The translations under genes and the position numbers were made by a program. Shown here in pieces: positions 25,295-35,500 of a DNA stretch of 64,000 nucleotides. Position 1 is the first letter of the stretch; every line of letters begins with the position of its first letter. Origin of the DNA: Heterotrichella gracilis (lineage: Eukaryota > Sar > Xanthophyceae > Tribonematales > Xanthonemataceae); the NCBI GenBank assembly GCA_032358255.1, contig JAULBX010002445.1, forward strand, positions 1-64,000. Direction: 5' to 3'. The notes beneath the pieces are model-generated. The model was not told the origin of the DNA. It worked only from the letters and a program-made list of their open reading frames with translations, and did not search any database.

Positions 25295-25690
25295 CTAGAC
25301 ACAAGAGCAACAACAGTTGCAAGCGCTCTTTAATGGTCCTTGCACCTGGAGTCGCGTACCTTCTGCAGCGAGGGACTCGATCTGCGTTGACAGCCGCTGG
25401 AGCAGCAGCGTTTGAAGCTGCAAATGATCCTGGAGTTGATCCTGGATCTGGTTGGACAGGTTGGACAACTGGTTTCCGATGCTCATTTCAAACTGGTTCA
25501 CTGCCGTCTGAAAGCTGTTGACGGACCAGAAGGTTGCTCCAACCCCTCCTACTATGCCCACGCCCACGCCTGCTTTGAGCCACTGCAAGTCTTTCGAGAT
25601 GCCCTCCACCCCAACGCGCATCTTTTGTATCTCGGTGAGGAGTTCCTTTGTTTGCGTCAGTGACCGGTGAGTGAGTGAGGAGAAGAGACG
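25295..25690 (-). CDS. Small coiled-coil protein with hydrophobic segment, unknown function
   Basis: An open frame from an internal ATG at 25621 to the stop at 25295 gives 108 residues, and the frame extends upstream to a possible acceptor near 25690 (adding about LTHRSLTQTKELLTEIQK). Near the start is a Gly/Val-rich hydrophobic stretch (VGVGIVGGVGATFWSV) that could be a membrane segment. A heptad-patterned, Gln/Leu-rich region follows (LSNLSNQIQDQLQDHLQLQ), likely a coiled coil. The end is Cys-rich. Upstream exons were not identified and I do not recognise a family. It may be the 3' exon of a longer gene. Confidence 0.45.
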   Translation of the reverse strand, partial: RLFSSLTHRSLTQTKELLTEIQKMRVGVEGISKDLQWLKAGVGVGIVGGVGATFWSVNSFQTAVNQFEMSIGNQLSNLSNQIQDQLQDHLQLQTLLLQRLSTQIESLAAEGTRLQVQGPLKSACNCCCSCV

Positions 25691-25709
25691 CCTGGGCCAC
25701 GTGTTTCAC

Positions 25710-27210
25710 TGAGGAAATCTGGAGACTTGGAGGTTGGAGCTTTGGAGGTTGAGGGTTGGCTGCAGTGGCTGCACAGTGGCGCTACCGTGGTCTCAAGAAG
25801 ATGTCGGCTGCAGGTACACACGTTGTGCCGTCTGCAGATACTCACCATCACTAATAGTTGATAGCCCAAAATGGATGGCACCAAATCAGACAAGCAGAGT
25901 AGTGATGAAAGCCCGCAGCAACGCTTACGCGCCAGTGTCTATGGCAGCCGTTGCTGGAGCGTTAATGCAGAGACCTATGGCATCGTGTAGCATTGTCAGC
26001 AAAACTCCAGAACCCCAACTTACAACCCACGTTAGTGCCATGAATGTAACCCACCAAGGGACCTCTCATGTCTGCTGTGAAAGCCTGACCTTGCTGCGCT
26101 GTATCCGTTGTGTCAGCCAGATGCCCTGACCCTGGGTATCGGCTGAGGACGCTGTACCGCAGCCTCTGTGCATGCCCGTGACCAAGGTGGCAAGAAGCTG
26201 TGGGTGTTTAAAACAACAACAAGCCGGACGCTGCTACGTGTTAGTTGCTATTACCGGTTTTCAGAGTTCATAGAGCCCTGGTGCTTGTAGCCCGTTGGTC
26301 AGCTTGGGTATTTTTGAGGAAATGCATGCATGCATTCTTGCTCGACTCAGGAGTCTGCTCGCGAGTTTGGCAACTACTGGCTGGTGCACAAACTGTACCA
26401 ACTTTCCGTTGCATAAGAGTTGTGCTTTGCAAAGCACCCAGTGTCACAGTGACCACAGTGTAAAGGCGTGATACCATATGAGTTCAGGACCCACGAAAGA
26501 ACATTCACTTTGAGGAACTTCCAAGCTTGTCCGATTGACAAAGGACCGACTGAGTCGGTACGACTCCTTTTACGCTATCCTGGACCTACGTACGCAAGAG
26601 CCCGGCCTGTAGTTTTACTATATGGGATCCCGTTTACGGTCGCTTTCGTGTTCTAACGTTGACCCAGATGTGTGCAAGGTGACCTTGGAAGGGTCAGAAC
26701 TTGAGCTGCGAGTTGTGCAAGACCTTCTCCACGACTGGGAAGCAGTCTTATCCCAGCAGGAATTTTTGCACTTGGGTACCCTTGTGGAAGTTGGTGGGGG
26801 GGGGACCAGCAGATTCAGGTCGGTGACATATGCATGCAAACGCCAAATGCATGCACGTAGCCCGACACCCGTCCCTTAGGTACTAGCCTGATAATGTTTT
26901 TTTTCTGTCAGTAGCATGCGGGACAGTCGAGCAAACCCGGCTTTCCATTGATCAATTTCAGTTTTCCTTCAGCTCTTGTAGGGTTTAGGGTTTCATATCA
27001 CGTTGCACTGCGCAAAGGATGCCTCCCTCCTCTAGCAAGTGAAGTGCACAGCTGTATGGAGGGGTTCCTCCTTTGGAATTCAGCAGGGCAGTGAACAGCC
27101 AGTGGTTGGAAACACTGGTTTTGACATGATTGGCTTTCCTGGACGTGACACCCACCAGCTGAGTGGGTCCAGCACCCAATAGCCATGGCCAGCCCAGCAG
27201 AGCAATGTGA
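25710..27210. other. Intergenic with one short unassigned open frame
   Basis: No gene is firmly supported. The plus-strand frame at 26622-26879 contains a stretch (VTLEGSELELRVVQDLLHDW) of protein-like amphipathic composition and might be an isolated exon. Its ends are not defined by clear splice sites and no family is recognised. Confidence 0.35.
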
Positions 27211-28397
27211 GTGGTGCCCCATCCACTCCCTTCCCGCGACCTGCTACAGCGCATCTTTGGGGCTTTGCCAATGCAACACTACAAAGATACCAACCACAAA
27301 GCGCGGCTGCAGCTGGTGTGCAGGCGCTGGCGCCAGGCCCTGGTGGGCCCAACTGCGGCGTGGGAAGACGTCTACTCGCCATACCTAAACAAGCACAACA
27401 CTCTCGACTGGCTGTGCCCCAGGCTGGGAGCCACCAGGTCCTTTACCGGTCTGTTTGGCCAGCAGAAGCTCGTGCTGCAGCTGCTCAACAGCCTCAACCC
27501 TGCTCGGCTTACAAGCCTGCGCTTGAAATCAGCTATGTACAGTGGGCCCAGTGCCAGGCAGCTGCTCAACGCCACCTTCCGCCTCACCTCCTTGACTACC
27601 TTGGACCTGTTCCTGTACTGCACACCGGGGCAGGTGGCGCCCTGCATGCCTACCATGTCAGCCCTCGTCAACCTGGAGAAGCTCAGCGTCAGTGCCTGGA
27701 ACAGTCTTCGCAAAAATCAGGAATGGTGGCCAGAGCTTCCATGCCTTCCCAAGCTGGAAGCAGCAGATGTTATTATGAACGGGGCAGATTTCGTCCCAAT
27801 GCTAGCCCATCAGACTGCACTCACCAGCCTAGATCTAGTGGGAGCAACAGTGGGCACCTCCTTGCGCCAGCTCACCCAGCTTAGGAGACTGGCGTGAAGG
27901 GGTCGCGCCTGGACATAATGCCTGGCAGCTTCCCCTCGTCATTGAATGCCGTGGCGCTCATCCCAGCCCTTGTCCACATGACTTCACTCAGCCTGTCTCA
28001 TCCGCGCATGCGCCGCTTAACCCCTGCCCTGGCCAGCCTCACCGCCCTCCAACAGGTGACGGTTGAAGGCCTGTTGGAGCCTCTGGTGCTGCCTGCAATG
28101 CCCAAGCTAACCACGCTGGATCTGCACTCTGGGCGTGGCCTGCAGCTGGAGGTGCCAATCAACCCCAACCTGCGCATAGCTCCCAAGGACGGATGGCATG
28201 CAGCGACACATGGTGAGGGGATGAGCATTAAGGGGGAACACGGGGAGTACAGCATGGTGATGGATGCGGGTGGCGGGGTGGTGGTGCAGGTGGTGCCCCT
28301 GGGGACTGTTCCCAATCTTGACGGGGGTCATGATGCGAGGGAAGAGCTGGAGTGGTGGCATGCGTGGCTGGTCTCAGCCGCAGCATGGCGATCTTAG
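27211..28397 (+). pseudogene. Second F-box/LRR gene, interrupted by one missing base
   Basis: The first open frame (27211-27897) has an F-box-like start (LPSRDLLQRIFGAL, LQLVCRRWRQALVG, AWEDVY) followed by LRR units (LTSLRLKSA, LTSLTTLDLF). It ends in a stop at 27895-27897, directly after QLTQLRRLA. The next frame (27894-28397) continues without a gap as LRR sequence (DIMPGSFPSSLNAVALIP) to a natural stop. A single lost G near 27893 explains the break, and a repaired junction would match the spacing of the paralogue at 9343-10819. Recent pseudogene or assembly indel are both possible. Confidence 0.7.
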
Positions 28398-28478
28398 CAC
28401 CATGCAGCATTGCACTGTCGCCATTGACAAATTTTGTCTGTGAAAATGACATTTTGAAGTCAAATTTATGATTGCCAT

Positions 28479-28483
28479 TGTAA
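28479..28483 (+). terminator. TGTAA polyadenylation-type motif
   Basis: This lies 82 nt after the F-box/LRR stop at 28397, well placed to end that transcript. Confidence 0.5.
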
Positions 28484-28668
28484 ATTACAAGCTGGTACCA
28501 TGTGCAGCAATTAAGGCTACGCTGTATGGTCCAAGGCTTGCCTCTGCAGTGTCTGGTCCAACGTGTGCTGCCAATTTCCCCTTCTTTGTAACTTCATGCG
28601 CAGCCGTACGTGAACCTCAAAACTCCGCAGCTGCAACTCTACTTTTCTTTCTTGACAATAACATATAA

Positions 28669-28765
28669 ATGCCATTATGGCATTATGGCGTGAGATGCCA
28701 TACCCATGACGAAAGAAAAAAAAGCAAGAAAGGGAACGCACAGACGCATGATGCCATTATGGCAT
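28669..28765. mobile_element. Short retroelement-like insertion with 15-bp flanking duplication
   Basis: Identical 15-mers at 28669-28683 and about 28751-28765 flank a segment containing GAAAGGGAACGCACAGACGC. This resembles the dispersed repeat at 44212-44290 and 59487-59560. The direct repeats look like a target-site duplication, which suggests a truncated non-LTR or SINE-type insertion. Confidence 0.5.
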
Positions 28766-29450
28766 CAGATGCATGCCCATTGGGCTTGCTGCAATGCAGC
28801 ATGAAATGGGCCCGTGGCAGGCAGAGTCTGACTCAAATTGGCAGGGCGCTGGCCAGTGGCCCCAGGCCTTACATGCCGCTTGAAAATATTCACTGAGATC
28901 GAATTGATGTTAAAAGTATTATACGTACAATCCTCAGATCCTGACCATTCCCTTGGGTTGCCATTCAGGTGACCCTTGCAGCATCATGCGCAGCCTGAGG
29001 CTAGATGATGCCAGTGTACTTTTACTAAAAATGATTTGATCACGGTGCACACAGTTTGTGGCAAACTGCTGCCTGCGGCTGTTGGCGTGGTGCAATGCTA
29101 CGATCAGTGCACTGACCTGGTTCAGCCATGGCGGTGTAGATACCCATGCAGTACAATCTTGCAGCATGTTTGCGCGAACCTCCACACAACTCCATCCCTG
29201 TATAAAGTACTCTGGCTGGCTCCGACGGCTTTGCTCCAAGTGGCGACAAATGACAATTGCCAGCTCCCTTCAACAATTGCCTTGGCCTCATAGTGCCCGA
29301 GTCCCCCCACTATGCAGCCTTGCGCACAGGTGGCAAGCTCAGTTGCTATCCTCGGCTCTCACGCTGACCAGAGCGCCACTTTTCACACTGGCTCCGCACG
29401 CTCAATGACTGTGATTGTGTTGTGAGGTAAACTGAGCGCAGGTGGCATGC

Positions 29451-31790
29451 TCAGTAGCTGTCGTTGAGTCTCGAGGTGACCGAACGCAGCTTTGAGTAGA
29501 CTTTGCCAGGTGGTGCACCCAAAATGAGGCTGCAGATGGCGTCCCTGGGGAGGAAAACACAGGCAGAATGTGAGAGGAGTGCAAGGGGGAGGGCAGCGGT
29601 GATAGCATGGGGCGACGTGGAACAAGTCATTGGGCCCCAGATTTGGAGGAGAAATCGAAAGGCCAGGAAAAACGATCCCAGGGAACAAAGAAATGCTAGA
29701 AAATCCAGTGATTTCAATGACACCAATCCACCGCTGTGCATACAAGCTGGGGAGGAGGCAAGCATTGCTTCACTACTCCCTACTACTGAGGCGCCATACG
29801 TTTGCAGGCCAGGCGTGCATAAATGTATGTGCACATGGCGGCCTCAAGTAGCACTGGGCGCAGCCACATGCGCACGCCGTCATATGCATCCCTGAGTTCT
29901 CATCTTACTATGCCAGCTGGGGTGCTAACATAACCCCAGTGTAAAGTTCAGGGTTTGTGGTTTGAGGTGTAGGGGTTACTTGCAACCTCCATGCTGCCCC
30001 ATCACAGTGCCACCTCCAAGCCCTTGAACAATAATGGTATAGAGATCAGGGCTAAGGATTTTGGGTTATAAGGTTGTGCCTCACCGTGCCACCTTGATGT
30101 TCTGGAATGACCCCAGTATATGGATCTTGGTGTCTGCCAGCACCACGCGCGTGCGGGTTGCGTTCTCTATCGTGAACTTGGTCTTGCCAGACTGGAGGGG
30201 AAGAGAGGGTCAGTAAGGCACCAACACGGGTCTTAAGACAGTAGTATACGTTTAGAGTCGAAAAATCATGTCTGAAATTGAATAAATTAAGATTGAACAA
30301 CTATTTGAATTGTATCCTCGTTTATTGCTTCGGGACAGATATGTACAGGAAACGGCATTCCCAGCTGACCTGGGTAATTGCGCAGGTAATACCCATGTGA
30401 AGTCATGACCCTTGACACCGTTTGAGGCTGTTGCTATGACCTACCCCATGTGACCTAGTGGCTGGTCAGAAAAAGGTACAAAACGAATCACGGCCGTGGC
30501 TCATGAGGAAGGCAACAGTTTGTTTCTTGTCTCATCACACCAGCCACCGGTCACATGGGTCAAATGTGTCTACCAAGATCACTGCATCCTATAAAGCGAG
30601 TCGGTACCCCTGTATACGCTTTACAGCATTTCTTTGTCGGATGCATGCCCCTTTATATGGACCTGAATCCATTTCTCCAATCCCAACAAACTCCTCCTCG
30701 CCTCCGTCTCCACCCACCCACCACCACCACCGCCACCGCACCGCCACCACCACCGCCACCCACCTTGCCCGCCAGCCGCCCGATGGCACGTGACATGTGC
30801 TCACCCCGTAGGGTTTTCACGTCCTTCACCTCAAAGCACTCCACATACAGGTCGTCCAACCGCAGCAGCGCAATCGCATCCGGGACCTCGAATCCCAGCA
30901 GGAAGGCGTGCACAAAATCGGCGGATTTCTGCAAATGTCCCATGTCGGGTGTGTGCTCAGTGGTCTTCAGCTCAACCTGTGGGTAGGGGTGCGTTTGGGT
31001 TGGTGGGTGTGAGGGGCTGGTTCGTGTGGAGAGTGCGGTCATGTGCTGGCTGGGTTTGACGTGGCACAACTTGGCAGCAGTGCGTGCACATGATTGATGG
31101 GGATCTAAAGGTGGTTCATGACGGGGGAAGCGTGTGTTGAGTGCATGGATGTTCATGGTATCTGTGACTGGCAGGTGCGGCGCCCCAACCTCCTAAACCC
31201 TAAAGTAGTGTTGGCCCTCCCATCCGCCAACGCACCTTTTTGGTCTTTAGGTTCATGCGCATGTCTATCTTCATTGTGTCTGTGACTGGCTGGTACAGCG
31301 CCATCCAGTGCTCCTTCAGGGGGGTCATTCGGTGCTGGGGCACGGGGACCTGGAACGGAAAATTTAGGGTTTAGGGTTTCCAAGGTGGGCACCTTGGTTG
31401 GATCAAAGCCCGGGCGGGAATTGAACCTGTGCGCAGACGCAGGCAGATATGCCACGCAGCTGGAAGGGTGTGTTCATGCGTTGGGCACCGTTGCCGTGGC
31501 AGACGCACCTGGTGCAGCGCAGGCCCATATGTATGTATGCATAGTGCAAATATACATTTTCGTTGGTTGGGAGAGGCGAGAGTACGTACCCGCCTGAACT
31601 CCACCTTCTTGCCGTTCTGTTCGTAGGCGGACATGGGCGCGAACTTGGGTTTCGAGGGGAGGGTGGCGCCCCCGTCAGCGGCGGTCCCACTGGTCCCAGC
31701 CACCTCTGGCTCGTTGTCCTGGAGGGTGTCCATGTCCACTGGCACGGATGTGAGGGCGTCATTCTTGCTTTTGGTGGTTACTTTCGGCAT
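29451..31790 (-). CDS. PNO1/Dim2 KH-domain ribosome assembly factor
   Basis: Exons 31790-31590, 31349-31236, 30976-30764, 30191-30085 and 29544-29451 join in phase to about 242 residues, close to the usual PNO1 length. The N-terminal ~65 residues are variable. The conserved part includes the VPVPQHRMTPLKEHW segment, the RLDDLYVECFEVKDVKTL region, and the KH core split between exons 3 and 4 (GRLAGKSGKTKFTIENATRT, ADTKIHILGSF), ending in SLILGAPPGKVYSKLRSV. PNO1 binds pre-18S rRNA in the nucleolus and pre-40S particle and guides the 3' cleavage by Nob1. It is divergent from the NT-C2/DIL gene, with 779 bp between the starts. Confidence 0.93.
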
Positions 31791-32569
31791 CTTGTTGCGT
31801 GTGTGGGGTGGCTGGTTGTAGGAGGGAGGCTGCTAGTGGTGGCGGGTGGAAGTTGGGGGTGGAGTTTGGCGTGGAGTTGGCAGCGTTGAAGGCAGGCTGC
31901 GGTTTGTAGGTGTTGTGGCAGCTGCCGAGGTTTCTTGTGTGGTATTCACGGCACGGTTGGGTTGTAGAGGCTCGAGTGGAGTCGAACAGTTGTTGACAGT
32001 TTGACGTGCTGTATGGCAGAAGGGGTAGCACGCGCAAGCTGTGTTGCACAGTGGGTTGCACAGTGAACAGAGCAAGTGTATGAGGTGTAGAGGCGACGGC
32101 AAGTGCTACAGGCGGTGAGAGGAGAGTTATGCGTTGTTGGCGTGCAACCCTTTGGCTTAAGACTATGCGTTCAGTAGGCCGCCGTCGGCCAAGCCTGGGA
32201 TAAGTTGCATTCTCGCAATCCCAAGACTCGGAGTCCTAGCCCCAAGGGGGTGGCATTACCAAAGGCAGAAACACAATTTCTGCCCAACTGCCGTAAACAA
32301 GCTTTTCTGTTTAAGCCAATTGCAACACGGCTGCAGCAAAGATCAAGGGGCAGATCCGTGACCTTGTAACCGTAACACCTTTCAGAACCAGACACGGACC
32401 AACCCAAGTGGCCCGCGAGCCCTCTGGGTCCGTTCTTTGCACTGTACACACCAGAGATCTTTTGAAATAGTTTGGACGAGAAGAACCGCCTTGACTTCGC
32501 CTCGGTCCACCTGTGTGCTATGTGCATACCTGCCCAACCCCGTTTCCGTTACCTGCCACGCTTTTGACA
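31791..32569. promoter_or_regulatory. Shared upstream region of PNO1 and NT-C2/DIL gene
   Basis: The two genes start divergently from this 779-bp interval, so it must hold both promoters and 5' untranslated regions. I see no TATA-like or other clear core element that could be assigned with confidence. Confidence 0.45.
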
Positions 32570-35500
32570 ATGGGCATCTTTGGCAAGAAATCTGCGAGGG
32601 AGGTGAGCTTCAACTACTACATCCACATCCACTCCCTCTCCCCGTGGCCCAAGCAGCACAAATATGTGGCCATCGAGTGGCAGCGAGGGTCCAAAAGGAG
32701 GGGCAGGACCAAGGTTGGGGAACCAGAGCAAACCCCCTCGAACCAGCAGTGGACCAGCTACGTGTTTGAAGACACATTGGAGGTCCCCTGCACCCTCACC
32801 ATGGTAAGGGTGGCCAACAAACCCTATACCTTGACCCCCCTTTGCAGCCACGCCACATCCTCATTCTCTCCCATTAGGTTCATCTCCAGCAGAGAATGTG
32901 GGGCTCACAAACCATGCACAATCATGGCACACAAGGCCCTAGCACTGGGTTCCAGGGTTGAACTCTAGTTTTCATGGCAGGCAATGCACAGATCCAGTCA
33001 GCAGGCACATTGGAGATATAGCGTCAACCCATCCCAAACCCTTCTCTATCCCCACAGGAAGCAAAGGCAAAGCCCAGGCCTGGCATGTTGGGACCCTTCG
33101 AAAAGAAGGGCCTGGTGATGGACGTGGTTGAGACCGACAGCAAGGGGCGCAACCTAAAAAAGGCGCCTCTGGGGACGGTGGTGATCAACCTGGCTGACTT
33201 TGCCACGCCAGAAGAGCAGCACCACCTGTCCTTTACAGTCTCAGCTGAGCGGCGCCTAACCGCCACCTATGGGGAGGTGGAGATGGTCATCAGCCTAGGG
33301 TGCGCTCGTGGTCACAACCCTAGGACCCCCACCCTGATAACGTCCGGCCTAGGATCGTACCCCAGCGTTCACAGGCCCAGCTATAACATCCAACATCCAT
33401 ACGTCTAGAACCCAGCTCTCCTCCCTAGCCTCCTGTGCTGGCTCCCTCAGCCTTATCTCCACAGGGTACTGCCTGGCACCACTGACCCAAACTACTGCCG
33501 TTGGAAACTGCGTGAAACATGCGACCGACTCACCTGCTCATCAACATACACATGCACAGTCCCAACAACGTGGTGTCCCATCAGCTTGATTGGTTTGGTG
33601 CAGGTGTGCCTTGGCTCAGGAGGAGCAGTCCCGCCTGGAGCTCCCTATGGGCGGGTCCCAGGCAGGCAGCCAGTACAGCGCCTCAGGTACGCCAGGACTC
33701 TGCTTTCTCTCGCCCTTCATGCGCACCCCAGCTTTAGAGCCAGGCCAGGAGTCTGTTGCCTTCTCATACGCACCTTCCAATGCATCTATTCTGCTAGTGT
33801 GTGCGACGTGTTGAGATTGGATCTCAGTATGGTTGTATTACCGTTGCCTATGCTGCACGCCTGTGTTAGGTACTGCCACCCGCAAAGCAAGCATACCATT
33901 TTGAACCCTCCACATTTCTGCATGTCACTCCTCAATTGCCCTCTACCCTCATAGCGCAACCCCAGGTATCACACTCGCGTTCCAGTGTAGCCGGCATAGC
34001 AGCGCTGCACGGCCTGCCTATCCTTGCATAACCCAACAACCCCTGACGCTGCTGCAGCGCCTGACAGAACCCAAGCTAAAACCCTAGACTATAAACCCTG
34101 CTGCCGAGCTAGACAGGTCTCAAGTCAACCCTTAAACACCGAAACCTTCAACTCCTAAACCTTAAACCTGCCCCCGCTGCACAGCCAGACAGGATTCAAA
34201 TCCAAACCCTAAACCCTATGTCCTAATCCTGCCCATGCCCCTGCTGCAGAGCCAGACAGGACCCTAGCCTCTGCAGACGCCCTCCACCAGCGCGCAGGCG
34301 AGGGCGCCGTCTCCTCCACCCCTTTCGCCGCCACGCCCTTCTCCGACGCCAGCGACATTGCGGGGTTCCCCGACTCGAGCGCGTTCGGCGGCGGGTTCGG
34401 TTCCCGACGCGGCGGCGCCGGCATCGGCGCCTTCGACAACGAGGGCTTCCTGCAAGATGATGATGACGAGTGGAACCCCTCCAGAGCAAGGGTGCACCAA
34501 GGGGAGGTGGATGAGTTCAGGACGCGGGTGGACCCCTTTGGGAGGGTGGTGACCCGCCCGCTGTCCTACAAGAGCAACAACTCGCAGGGCAGCGCCGCAG
34601 CCGACGGCGGCGGCGGCGACGTGGGCGACTCCTCGGGGCTGCGGGCCTCGGAGGCGTTCATGCGGCCCGGGGCCCTGGCGGACATGGCGCGCGCGGCGCA
34701 GCGGGAGGCGGCGATCCAACAGACTTTGGATATTGAGGAGGGGGAGGGGGAGGTAGGGGGTGGAGCGCACAGCGAGGAGGAAGGGGAGGGGGAGTCGGAG
34801 GCGCCCACGCCAGCTGCGCCGGACTCAGATGTGGATTCCGAGGACGCGGCGCTCAACGCCGCGCTGGCCAATGCCGACGCCATTGCAGGGCCGCCGGCGG
34901 GCGGCGGCGGTGGCGGCGCAATGGCTGCGGCAGCAGCCGGTGGGGTTGCAGCAGGCGCGGTAGCCGCCGCCGCGCTTTCCCGGGGCTCGTACAATGAGAC
35001 AGCGGGGAGTGAGTCAGATGACGCCAGCCCCTTGCACCGGGATGCGCTGGATGTGGCCACCGGCGCCTTCACAGGGGGGGAAACCGGCGAGGAGGACGAG
35101 GAGGGGGAGGAGGACGACGCCCTGTCAGCCATCAGCAGCCTCAGCAGTGCAGGCGGGGGCGCCCCCGCTGCGGGGTACATCGGCGGGCCCCGCACCCGGC
35201 CCCCCGAGTTTGACGACTCGGAGGATGAGGGGTCGGTGCGTGTGCGCGGGGATGCCCCCGAGGACGCTGCGCAGACGAGCCCTGGGAGCAGCGCAGCAGG
35301 TAAACCAGTTAGTATTTTGAATCAGTGATTATATTTTGCAGTAATTATATTTGAAACCAGTACTGAATTTTGTGTTTTTGCATTACATTGCCGTTTACAC
35401 CTACATTTACTTCTACTTTGAAAGCATTTTTAGGCATAGCCATGGACGCATGCTAGGTGTGCTGACCTGGCTCCAAAGCTCGCTGCACCCCCCCTTCCCC

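Larger units (their letters stand above)
28398..29450. other. Intergenic with a repeat insertion
   Basis: This holds the 3' flank of the F-box/LRR gene and, at 28669-28765, a short dispersed-repeat fragment between two copies of ATGCCATTATGGCAT. I see nothing else except the downstream flank of PNO1. Confidence 0.5.

Noticed and set aside
34566-35195. Long antisense open frame (about 209 codons) opposite the acidic exon of the NT-C2/DIL gene
   Set aside because: It mirrors a GC-rich, Ala/Gly/Glu-coding exon; antisense of such sequence stays open by composition. The sense strand has splice-phase consistency and the antisense has none.
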